Of a stretch of 7,831 nt of DNA, positions 1-5,914 are shown one piece after another (within the stretch, counting starts at the first letter, position 1; every line of letters begins with the position of its first letter). The notes under the pieces are model-generated. The model did no database searches. It had not been told where the DNA came from and worked only from the letters and a program-made list of their open reading frames with translations. The DNA is from CAJYAN01 sp046484825 (GTDB lineage: Bacteria; Pseudomonadota; Gammaproteobacteria; UBA6429; Thiohalophilaceae). Position numbers and translations under genes: made by a program. The stretch is taken from NCBI GenBank assembly GCA_046484825.1, contig JAWOIE010000003.1, positions 1 to 7,831 on the forward strand, read 5' to 3'.

Positions 1-143
1 CAGCCATAAAGCTTTTCGGCTCGCATACAGAGATCGAAGGCGTCTCCGTAGCTGCCCTCGACCAGCAGAACGGTCGAACCGAACGCGAGCAATTGGGCGA
101 TCTTTGCCTGAGGTGTCGATGTGGGAACGAAGATGACATTGGC
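1..143 (-). CDS. Internal fragment of a threonine-synthase-like PLP enzyme, joined to the end of hflX
   Basis: Seen: from about base 143 to the left edge, the minus strand reads in a different frame from hflX and gives ANVIFVPTSTPQAKIAQLL, then AFGSTVLLVEGSYGDAFDL, then CMRAEKLYGW, with no stop. Known: this pattern (hydrophobic strand ending FVP, a TPxxKIAQLL helix, a second strand with xVxGSYxDAF, then a YGW motif) is typical of the region after the PLP-lysine domain in threonine synthase and related fold-type II PLP enzymes. Neither a start nor an end is visible, so this is an internal piece of about 47 codons. It uses more ACA, CCT and TCG codons than the neighbouring genes, although the sample is tiny. 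Inference: it belongs to an unrelated locus brought next to hflX by an assembly error or a rearrangement. Threonine synthase is the best guess; another PALP-family enzyme is possible. Confidence 0.5.
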
Positions 144-1282
144 CGCAGGCGTCCGGCGGACGGGGGGAGCGTCAGACGCGCCTGTACCCGCGCCTTGCCG
201 AGAAACTCGCCAATGACCTCGCGCAGCAGCTCAATACCCTGGCCTTGCTGGGCGGAGAGCCAGACACGCCGGGGGCGGCCCTGGTCATCCCGATCCACAT
301 GCACCTCGCCCTGCGGCAGGGCATCGATCTTGTTAAAGACCTCAATAATGGGCTGCTGGTCCGCACCGATCTCCGCCAGGACCTCATGGACCTGCTGAAT
401 ATTGGCGTCACGGCGTTCATCGGCGGCATCGACCACATGCAACAGCAGGTCGGCCTCCAGGGTCTCCTGCAAGGTGGAGCGAAACGAGGCCACCAGGTCA
501 TGGGGCAAATGGCGGATAAAACCGACCGTGTCGGCCAGAATAATGGTCTGCCCCTGGGGCAGTTCCACCCGCCGCAGGGTCGGGTCCAGGGTCGCAAAGA
601 GCTGATCGGCGGCCAGCACGCCAGCCGCGGTCATACTATTGAAGAGGGTCGATTTGCCGGCATTGGTATAGCCCACCAGCGAGACCGTGGGGACCTCGGC
701 GCGTTGACGCGCCCGGCGCCCCTGCTGCCGCTGTTTGCGTACCTTGGCCAGGCGGCGATTGAGCAATTTGATGCGTTCCCCGAGCAAACGCCGGTCTGTC
801 TCCAGCTGGGTCTCGCCGGGACCGCGCAGACCGATACCGCCCTTTTGCCGTTCCAGGTGGGTCCAGCCCCGCACCAGGCGGGTGGATAAATGCTTGAGCT
901 GTGCCAGTTCGACCTGGAGCTTACCCTCGTGGGTACGGGCGCGCTGGGCAAAAATATCCAGGATCAGACCCGTGCGGTCGAGCACGCGGCAACCGCAGAG
1001 TTTTTCCAGATTTCGTTCCTGAATGGGGGTAAGGGCATGGTTAAAGAGGACCACATCCGCCCCCTGAGCCTGCACACAATCACGGATTTCTTCTGCCTTG
1101 CCGGTACCCACCAGATACGCGGGGTGCGGAGTACGGCGTTTGCCCGTAATCATGTCGGCGATGACGACACCGGCGGATGTGGCCAGGTCTACAAACTCCT
1201 GGCGCTCTTCATTCTCGGCATAGGCGTCGAAATCGATATGGACGAGAACAGCGCGTTCTCCGCCCTGATGGCGTTCAAACAA
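1..1282 (-). CDS. hflX: GTPase HflX, ribosome-associated; C-terminus replaced by unrelated sequence
   Basis: HflX is a cytoplasmic TrmE-Era-Obg-related GTPase that binds the 50S subunit and splits stalled or heat-damaged 70S ribosomes. The start is TTG at 1282: an in-frame TGA lies directly upstream, AGGAG sits 7 nt away, and the protein opens MFERHQGGERAVLVHIDF as HflX should. Seen, in order: the N-terminal nucleotide-binding-like domain (about 1-115), the glycine-rich KGGIGLRGPGETQLE loop and coiled region (about 147-195), then the G domain. G-domain motifs are G1 GYTNAGKST (204-212), switch I FATLDPT (229-235), G3 DTVGF (251-255), G4 NKID (317-320) and G5 SA (343-344). HflX homology ends at LPPSAGRLR (residues 372-380, base about 145). 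The family is usually near 430 residues, so the C-terminal domain is missing. The frame stays open to the edge but reads a non-HflX tail. It lies 35 nt after hfq, in the usual order. Confidence 0.93.
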   Translation of the reverse strand, partial: MFERHQGGERAVLVHIDFDAYAENEERQEFVDLATSAGVVIADMITGKRRTPHPAYLVGTGKAEEIRDCVQAQGADVVLFNHALTPIQERNLEKLCGCRVLDRTGLILDIFAQRARTHEGKLQVELAQLKHLSTRLVRGWTHLERQKGGIGLRGPGETQLETDRRLLGERIKLLNRRLAKVRKQRQQGRRARQRAEVPTVSLVGYTNAGKSTLFNSMTAAGVLAADQLFATLDPTLRRVELPQGQTIILADTVGFIRHLPHDLVASFRSTLQETLEADLLLHVVDAADERRDANIQQVHEVLAEIGADQQPIIEVFNKIDALPQGEVHVDRDDQGRPRRVWLSAQQGQGIELLREVIGEFLGKARVQARLTLPPSAGRLRPMSSSFPHRHLRQRSPNCSRSVRPFCWSRAATETPSISVCEPKSFMA

Positions 1283-1289
1283 TCAAGAT

Positions 1290-1294
1290 CTCCT
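1290..1294 (-). promoter_or_regulatory. Shine-Dalgarno of hflX that fixes the TTG start
   Basis: AGGAG on the minus strand lies 7 nt before the TTG at 1282-1280. An in-frame TGA at 1285-1283 excludes any earlier start, and no ATG or GTG follows close to the conserved N-terminus, so this site decides the start. Its first A is also the last paired base of the hairpin immediately upstream. Confidence 0.75.
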
Positions 1295-1312
1295 GCCAAC
1301 CCGAGGTTGGCA
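1294..1312 (-). promoter_or_regulatory. Hairpin between hfq stop and hflX Shine-Dalgarno
   Basis: A perfect 8-bp inverted repeat, TGCCAACC / GGTTGGCA, with a 3-nt loop occupies most of the 35-nt hfq-hflX spacer. In the transcript the stem begins 5 nt after the hfq stop codon and ends on the first base of the hflX AGGAG. No uridine run follows, so it does not look like an intrinsic terminator. Inference: it may cap the 3' end of a processed hfq message, slow translation initiation of hflX, or keep the two cistrons apart. The structure is visible; the role is not shown. Confidence 0.55.
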
Positions 1313-1317
1313 TCAAA

Positions 1318-1566
1318 CTATAGATTTCCGGGACTATCTTCAGCACCACTCACGGGCATTTTGACATTGCGCGCCGGCACCACTGTGGAAATGGCGTGCT
1401 TATAGACCATCTGGCTGACGGTATTGCGCAGCAAAACGACGAATTGATCAAAGGACTCGATCTGACCTTGCAACTTAATGCCATTGACCAGGAAAATAGA
1501 GACGGGGATGCGTTCCTTGCGTAAAGCGTTTAAGAAAGGATCCTGTAATGCCTGCCCTTTGGCCAT
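1318..1566 (-). CDS. hfq: RNA chaperone Hfq (82 aa)
   Basis: Hfq is a homohexameric Sm-like ring that pairs small RNAs with target mRNAs and binds A-rich and U-rich RNA in the cytoplasm. The start is ATG at 1566, giving MAKGQALQDPFLN as in E. coli; GGAG lies 9 nt upstream. A further in-frame ATG at 1581 would add five residues, but it overlaps this Shine-Dalgarno, so I reject it. Seen: the proximal-face residues Q8, Q41, F42, K56 and H57, the Sm2 signature YKHAIST (55-61), and rim residues R16, K17 and R19 (RKER where E. coli has RRER). Position 25, a distal-face tyrosine in E. coli, is phenylalanine here. The C-terminal tail is only about 17 residues with a small acidic patch (GAED), shorter than E. 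coli's 102-residue protein. Neighbours are miaA upstream and hflX downstream. Confidence 0.97.
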   Translation of the reverse strand: MAKGQALQDPFLNALRKERIPVSIFLVNGIKLQGQIESFDQFVVLLRNTVSQMVYKHAISTVVPARNVKMPVSGAEDSPGNL

Positions 1567-1664
1567 TTTTGAATTCTCCATGTTGTGACTGCCTTTTATA
1601 TTGTTAGCTGCTTAGCGTACATGGCTTTTTATTCTTTGTTCTCAATAACATAAACAAATAAATG

Positions 1665-1696
1665 GACCCGAAAAAGCCGCACAAAAATACCGGGTC
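1665..1696 (-). other. Inverted repeat in the miaA-hfq gap
   Basis: GACCCG and CGGGTC form a 6-bp stem around a 20-nt loop containing two T-runs on the minus strand. The sequence after the stem (CATTTATTTGTTTATG) is T-rich but not a clean T-tract, so a weak terminator or attenuator after miaA is possible but poorly supported. It could also be a chance repeat. Confidence 0.2.
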
Positions 1697-1712
1697 AAAT
1701 AGCCTCCTGCTT

Positions 1713-1730
1713 GCACAAGTCTAGCACAAG
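1713..1730. repeat. Short direct repeat GCACAAG x2, 11-bp period
   Basis: Two exact copies of GCACAAG (1713-1719 and 1724-1730) are separated by TCTA, so they recur about one helical turn apart on the same DNA face, immediately after the miaA stop. Such spacing can mark a protein-binding site, but no known operator is recognised. Confidence 0.3.
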
Positions 1731-2684
1731 CTATGAACTGGACATGAGGGCCGTCCGCAGATAATTCAAGACTTGCTCATGGACATCGGCAGACAGGCTG
1801 TCGAACACCCTCAAATTCTGCTCGCTGCGCAACCAGGTGTGCTGACGCTTGGCCAGCTGGCGGGTGGCAATAATGCCCCGTTCGACCATCTCCTCATAGG
1901 ATAAGTTCCCGCACAGATATTCCCAGACCTGGCGGTAGCCCACCGCGCGGATGGCGGGCTTGCTCGGGTCCAGATCGGCGCGGGCATACAGACGGCGTAC
2001 CTCGTCGACAAAACCGTCATCGAGCATGCGTTGAAAGCGCCGCGCAATGAGGGCATGCAGATACTGGCGATCCGAGGGGATCAGGGCCAGCTTGATAACC
2101 CGATACGGCAGGGCCGCCGGCCGCTCGGCCTGTTGCTGCCACTGACTCAGGGGGATGCCGCTAAGCTCATAGACCTCCAGCGCGCGCTGAATCCGCTGCG
2201 GGTCGGTGGCATGGATCCGTTGCGCCGCCTGCGGGTCGACCTCGGCCAGGCGTGCATGCAGAGCCGGCCAGCCTTTCTCGCGGGCCTCCGCCTCCAGACG
2301 GGCACGAACGGCGTCATCAGCAGACGGCAACACCGACAAACCCTCCAGCAGGGCACGAAAATAGAGCATGGTGCCGCCAACCAGCAGGGGAATGCGCCCC
2401 TGCGCGACGATCGCCTCGATCTCGCGCAGGGCATCCTCACGAAAGCGCGCGGCGGAATAGGGCTCTGCCGGGTCGATAAAATCAATCAGCCGGTGCGGCG
2501 CGCGGGCCAGCACCTCGGGAGCGGGCTTGGCACTGCCGATATCCATACCTTTATATACCAACGCTGAGTCGACGCTGATTATGTCCATGGGAAAGTGCTG
2601 CACCAGGGTCACCGCCAGCTCGGTCTTACCCGAGGCCGTGGGTCCCATCAGACAGACCAGTGGGGGTAGAGTGTCCTCAGCCAC
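1731..2684 (-). CDS. miaA: tRNA dimethylallyltransferase MiaA
   Basis: MiaA transfers the dimethylallyl group from dimethylallyl diphosphate to N6 of A37 in tRNAs that read UNN codons, the first step to ms2i6A, in the cytoplasm. At 317 residues it matches the usual length (316 in E. coli). Seen: P-loop GPTASGKT (14-21); the DSALVYKGMDIGSAKP segment (39-54), whose Asp39 is the conserved acidic residue by the active site; PHRLID (63-68); VGGTMLYFRALLEGL (102-116); the tRNA-contacting TDPQRIQRALEVY block (160-172); and AIRAVGYRQVWEYL in the C-terminal part. The start is GTG at 2684, which overlaps the end of mutL by 8 nt. There is no clear Shine-Dalgarno, so translation is probably coupled to mutL. 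No ATG fits, because the next in-frame methionine is inside the N-terminal beta strand. Confidence 0.97.
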   Translation of the reverse strand: MAEDTLPPLVCLMGPTASGKTELAVTLVQHFPMDIISVDSALVYKGMDIGSAKPAPEVLARAPHRLIDFIDPAEPYSAARFREDALREIEAIVAQGRIPLLVGGTMLYFRALLEGLSVLPSADDAVRARLEAEAREKGWPALHARLAEVDPQAAQRIHATDPQRIQRALEVYELSGIPLSQWQQQAERPAALPYRVIKLALIPSDRQYLHALIARRFQRMLDDGFVDEVRRLYARADLDPSKPAIRAVGYRQVWEYLCGNLSYEEMVERGIIATRQLAKRQHTWLRSEQNLRVFDSLSADVHEQVLNYLRTALMSSS

Positions 2685-4395
2685 GGCGCACCAGCGCCGC
2701 CAGGCGTTCGCTATCGAGCAGACGCCACACCGGTGGCGCGCTGGCCGGCAGGTCTGCGACCTCCTGTAGCCATTGACTGCGATTTTCGAGCCGCGCCTGC
2801 GGACGAAAATGCCTGGCCGCCAGCGTCGCCAACTGTTGCTGGCGCTGCGATTGTTCCCCCGGCAACGACTCGGTCCATTGCATCAACAGGTCGAGCAGGA
2901 GTGGTTCCGCATCAACGCCGCGCAACAGTCCCGGCAGGTGGAACACCATGGCGCTTTGCGGACCCGTGATGCGCACGTCGATACCCCACGCCTCGAACTG
3001 TTCGTGATAATCCGTCAGCACACTGAATTGTGCCGGCGTCAGGCTCAGATTCATGGGCACCAGCACCGGCTGGCGTGACAGCGGCGCATCGGTATTGCGT
3101 AGTCGCTGTAAATAAACCTGTTCACGCGCCGCCGGCAGATCCAGTACGAGCAGCCCCTCGGCCTGCTCCGCCTGCTCCGCCTGCGGGGCAAACAGCCAGA
3201 AGCGGTTGGCTAGCGCCCCCAGGAACATCCCCAGAGGTGTGGGTTCGTGCGTCTCAGTGGTGAGCCCCCGCAGGTGACCATAGGGATTGACGGCTTCGCG
3301 CACCTGCGGTGTTGCCGCTGGGGGCGCCGCTGCATCCCTGCTCGCGACGGGCGCGGGCTGTAGCGCGGCGGGGGTTGCGGTGGTCGGCGCCAGGGCACCA
3401 CTGACCACCGTGTAAATAAAGTCATGCACCAGACGGCTCTCACGAAAACGTACCTCGTGCTTGGTGGGATGCACATTCACATCCACCAGCGCCTCATCCA
3501 GTTCCAGATGCAGCACATAGGCCGCCTGTCGCCCAGGATACAACCAGGGCTGATAGGCCTGTCGAATGGCGTGATTAATCATCCGGTCGCGAATAATACG
3601 CCCGTTGACGTAAAAGTATTGTTGATCCGTCTGGCTGCGTAAGTAGTCCGGCCGCGACAACCAGCCCCACACACGCAGGCCGCTGGCCTGCATTTGCACA
3701 TAGGAGCCCTGTTGCACAAAGGCCTTGCCAAAAAGTTTATGCAGACGCCGCAGGCGCGCCTCGTTATCCACGGCCGGACGCAACTGGTGAACATAGCGCT
3801 GATTGTGTTTTAACTGAAAACCGACGTCGAAGCGCCCCAGTGCCATACGCCGAAAGACTTCATCGAGGTGACGAAACTCGGTGCGTTCCGCACGCAGGAA
3901 TTTGCGCCGCGCCGGCGTGTTATAAAACAGGTCACCGACGTCGACACTGGTCCCTGGCGGGTGGGCGATCGGCTCAATGATCTGATCGACACCCGGGCGA
4001 GTGGCGAGGCACCAGGCACTGTCCGCACCGGCGCAACGCGAGATCAATTGCAGCCGTGACACGGAACCGATACTCGCCAGGGCCTCACCACGAAACCCCA
4101 GGCTGTCGATGGCCTGCAAGTCATCGATGCTGGCGATTTTACTGGTGGCGTGTCGACACAGGGCCAGGGGCAACTGCGCCTGTGCGATGCCGCAACCGTT
4201 GTCACGCACGAGAATTTTTTTCAGGCCACCCGCCTCTATTTCGACATCGATCTGAGTCGCCCCGGCATCGAGGCTATTTTCCATTAACTCCTTGACCACT
4301 GAGGCGGGGCGCTCCACCACTTCACCGGCCGCGATCTGATTGGCCAGCTGTTCGGGGAGGATACGGATCAAAGGTGAGGACAGGACTTCGGGCAT
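2677..4395 (-). CDS. mutL: DNA mismatch repair protein MutL (endonuclease motif lost)
   Basis: MutL is a GHKL-ATPase dimer linking MutS to downstream strand incision. The ATG at 4395 gives 572 residues; a TTG at 4413 would add six and is less likely. Neither start has a well-spaced Shine-Dalgarno. Seen: motif I QIAAGEVVERPASVVKEL (20-37) with Glu36 and Asn40, motif II DNGCGI (65-70), motif III GFRGEAL (100-106), the ATP-lid block GTSVDVGDLFYNTPARRKFL (148-167), VNGRIIRD (263-270) and DVNVHPTKHEVRF (305-317). An Ala/Pro-rich linker (about 333-372) leads to the C-terminal dimerisation domain. There the DQHAx2Ex4E metal motif of nicking MutL proteins is degenerate (DLPAAREQVYLQ, from residue 419), and no CPHGRP motif is seen near the C-terminus. 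This resembles E. coli MutL and suggests incision by a separate MutH. It ends inside miaA. Confidence 0.97.
   Translation of the reverse strand: MPEVLSSPLIRILPEQLANQIAAGEVVERPASVVKELMENSLDAGATQIDVEIEAGGLKKILVRDNGCGIAQAQLPLALCRHATSKIASIDDLQAIDSLGFRGEALASIGSVSRLQLISRCAGADSAWCLATRPGVDQIIEPIAHPPGTSVDVGDLFYNTPARRKFLRAERTEFRHLDEVFRRMALGRFDVGFQLKHNQRYVHQLRPAVDNEARLRRLHKLFGKAFVQQGSYVQMQASGLRVWGWLSRPDYLRSQTDQQYFYVNGRIIRDRMINHAIRQAYQPWLYPGRQAAYVLHLELDEALVDVNVHPTKHEVRFRESRLVHDFIYTVVSGALAPTTATPAALQPAPVASRDAAAPPAATPQVREAVNPYGHLRGLTTETHEPTPLGMFLGALANRFWLFAPQAEQAEQAEGLLVLDLPAAREQVYLQRLRNTDAPLSRQPVLVPMNLSLTPAQFSVLTDYHEQFEAWGIDVRITGPQSAMVFHLPGLLRGVDAEPLLLDLLMQWTESLPGEQSQRQQQLATLAARHFRPQARLENRSQWLQEVADLPASAPPVWRLLDSERLAALVRRG
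3157..3183 (-). repeat. 9-bp tandem repeat in mutL encoding QAE x3
   Basis: Three consecutive 9-bp units (CAGGCGGAG, CAGGCGGAG, CAGGCCGAG on the coding strand) encode Gln-Ala-Glu three times, just before the first strand of the MutL C-terminal domain. Changes in unit number would stay in frame, so length variation between strains would be tolerated. Confidence 0.8.
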
Positions 4396-4447
4396 GGCTA
4401 CAAGTGTACGCAATGCCCCTGCCGAGGCAAACCGTCGCGGCTAAAAA

Positions 4448-5749
4448 TCAGCTGCCGCTGTAGGGGATGTGTAAGGTGGCGCCGACATTCAGGTGATCGC
4501 TTTTCAGACGATTGACCTGACGCAGGTGCGAGACACTGACCTGATAACGACTGGCAATCGCCGACAGCGTATCACCACGGTTGATTCGGTGCTGCCGCGG
4601 CCGCATGGCGATTAACGTGCCCTGGGGCGGATACTTATTAAAGTAACTGCGGGTGCCTTTAAAGATGGCCTGCGCGAGTTTCTGCTGGTGGGCGGCGCTG
4701 CGCAATTTACGCTCTTCCCCGGGGTTGGAAATAAACGCCGTCTCGATGAGAATCGAAGGCACATCCGGCGCCTTGAGCACACGAAAACCGGCCTGCTCCA
4801 CATGCGGTTTGTGTAACCGGGTCACGCCGCCGAGGCCACTGAGGACATCGCTGGCAATTTTATGGCTGTCTTCAATCGTGGTGGTTTTCACCATATCGAC
4901 CAGCACCATTTTTAACAAATCATCCTTGTCATCGAGACTGACACCGCCGATCAAGTCAGCGCTGTTTTCACTCTCGGCCAGAAACTGTGCCACGTCACTA
5001 CTGGCATTGCGCCGTTCAGACAAAATATAGACCGATGAACCATGGGCATGCGGTGTGGTAAAGGCATCGGCGTGCAGCGACAAAAACAGGTCGGCGCGGT
5101 GACGGCGGGCGATGTCGACCCGCTTCTGCAGGGGAATATAATAGTCACCGGTACGCACCATCACCGCCTTCATGCCGGGCTCGTTGTCGATAAGACGTTT
5201 GAGTTTTTGCGCAATCGCCAGCACCACATCCTTTTCACGCGTTCCCTTGCGCCCGATGGCACCCGGGTCATCCCCGCCATGGCCGGCATCGATAGCCACC
5301 ACCACCGGGCGGGCCTGATCGGCCTTTTGTAACTCGGTGAGGATGGGGCGTTTCGTGGCCTCACCCTCGTGCAGATCGATCACCAGGCGATAACCGTATT
5401 CCCGGTGCGGCCGCAGCAGAAAACTCTTGGGGCGCACCATCTGCTTCAGGTCGAGGACGATACGCAGGTCATTCTGGCCACGGCGGGCAAAACGTACGTT
5501 TTTCAGGAAACTCTTGGCCATGTCCTTGTCATCCAGTGAGGCCAGCATGCTGGCGTTCTGGACATCAAGCACAATACGGTCGGGGTTCTTGAGGGAAAAC
5601 AGGGAGTGTTCCACCGGCCCGCTCAGGTCCAGCACCAGACGGGTCGTGTCGGGCGATGGCCACATGCGCACGCTCTGCACCTGGACCCCCGCATTGACGC
5701 TAAACGAGACCCAGGCCAGTAAGACTGTCAGGACAAGACTGGAACGCAC
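4448..5749 (-). CDS. amiB: N-acetylmuramoyl-L-alanine amidase AmiB/AmiC type, with AMIN and LysM domains
   Basis: This periplasmic zinc amidase cleaves the bond between N-acetylmuramic acid and L-alanine of septal peptidoglycan so daughter cells separate. GTG at 5749 is preferred: AAGGGGA lies 5 nt upstream and the protein then begins with a compact signal peptide (RSSLVLTVLLAWVSFSVNA, cut after residue about 20). An earlier TTG at 5809 would add 20 residues before the signal, overlaps a candidate -35 box and lacks a ribosome site. Seen in 433 residues: AMIN domain (about 21-127), Amidase_3 (about 148-372) with zinc ligands His157 (AGHGG), Glu172 (REKD) and His226 (SLHAD) and catalytic Glu336 (LIETAF), then one LysM (about 387-429). 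The segment LIGGVSLDDKDDLLKMVL (about 266-283) matches the inserted autoinhibitory helix that EnvC/NlpD-type activators release. E. coli AmiB lacks the LysM, but many gammaproteobacterial homologues carry it. Confidence 0.95.
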   Translation of the reverse strand: MRSSLVLTVLLAWVSFSVNAGVQVQSVRMWPSPDTTRLVLDLSGPVEHSLFSLKNPDRIVLDVQNASMLASLDDKDMAKSFLKNVRFARRGQNDLRIVLDLKQMVRPKSFLLRPHREYGYRLVIDLHEGEATKRPILTELQKADQARPVVVAIDAGHGGDDPGAIGRKGTREKDVVLAIAQKLKRLIDNEPGMKAVMVRTGDYYIPLQKRVDIARRHRADLFLSLHADAFTTPHAHGSSVYILSERRNASSDVAQFLAESENSADLIGGVSLDDKDDLLKMVLVDMVKTTTIEDSHKIASDVLSGLGGVTRLHKPHVEQAGFRVLKAPDVPSILIETAFISNPGEERKLRSAAHQQKLAQAIFKGTRSYFNKYPPQGTLIAMRPRQHRINRGDTLSAIASRYQVSVSHLRQVNRLKSDHLNVGATLHIPYSGS

Positions 5750-5754
5750 ACCAT

Positions 5755-5760
5755 TCCCCT
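5755..5760 (-). promoter_or_regulatory. Shine-Dalgarno of amiB supporting the GTG start
   Basis: AGGGGA on the minus strand ends 5 nt before the GTG at 5749-5747. It is the only strong ribosome-binding site near the amiB N-terminus and makes the start coincide with the beginning of a normal-length signal peptide. The ATG at 5754 is out of frame. Confidence 0.65.
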
Positions 5761-5780
5761 TTTTGATGCTGCTGCATCTA

Positions 5781-5809
5781 ACTATTGCAATAACCGGGGG
5801 AAATTTCAA
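5781..5809 (-). promoter_or_regulatory. Candidate sigma-70 promoter for amiB (and downstream genes)
   Basis: TTGAAA (5809-5804; 5 of 6 to consensus) and AATAGT (5786-5781; 4 of 6) are separated by 17 bp in the AT-rich tsaE-amiB gap. Transcription would start near 5774, giving a leader of about 25 nt with the amiB Shine-Dalgarno inside it, a sensible arrangement. The -10 box is weak, so this is a candidate only. The rest of the gap (5810-5914) shows a short CTTAA/TTAAG repeat at 5853-5867 and a GC-rich block near 5874-5890, neither with a clear role. Confidence 0.33.
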
Positions 5810-5914
5810 GTCAAAAACTCTTTAAAACACAAACAGATAGGAAATATACCTGCTTAACTACCTTAAGTTTTTATGGCGGCCGGCGCCAGACTGGAGAAAA
5901 TTTAGGGCAATCAG

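Larger units (their letters stand above)
1567..1730 (-). promoter_or_regulatory. AT-rich hfq leader / miaA-hfq intergenic region
   Basis: This 164-bp gap is clearly richer in A and T than the flanking genes and lies where hfq would have its own promoter or leader. It holds an 11-bp-period direct repeat beside the miaA stop and a 6-bp inverted repeat farther in. I looked for paired -35/-10 hexamers on the minus strand: isolated elements such as TTGACC, TATGTT and TATAAA occur, but none pairs well at 16-18 bp, so I name no specific promoter. No open frame with a credible start fills it. In E. coli hfq is transcribed both from upstream genes and from promoters near the end of miaA; the same here would be inference. 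Confidence 0.35.

Noticed and set aside
172..951. Two minus-strand frames (172-597 and 631-951) inside hflX
   Set aside because: They are in another frame than the one carrying all five HflX G motifs; their Arg/Ser/Pro-rich translations are frame-shift noise. They are not evidence of an hflX frameshift, because the true frame is open from 1282 to the edge.
245..1405. Two adjoining long plus-strand open frames opposite hflX and the end of hfq (245-889 and 890-1405)
   Set aside because: They run codon-aligned antisense to hflX, where TTA, CTA and TCA codons are rare and so few stops arise. The translations resemble no family and ignore the hfq-hflX boundary.
2031..2567. 178-codon plus-strand open frame opposite miaA
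   Set aside because: It lies wholly antisense to a conserved miaA with intact motifs; its composition is that of reversed codons and it has no recognisable domain.
4396..4447. Small palindromes (TGCCGAGGCA and TACAAGTGTA) between amiB and mutL
   Set aside because: Both have 4-bp arms and a 2-nt centre, a size expected by chance, with no T-tract or other signal.
5853..5872. CTTAA/TTAAG repeat followed by TTTTT on the plus strand, resembling a terminator
   Set aside because: The stem is only 5 bp and all but one pair are A-T, and no plus-strand gene ends here; too weak to call.
5873..5889. GC-rich near-palindrome TGGCGGCCGGCGCCA after tsaE as a terminator
   Set aside because: The arms pair over only 5 bp on the coding strand and the following bases are A-rich, not T-rich.
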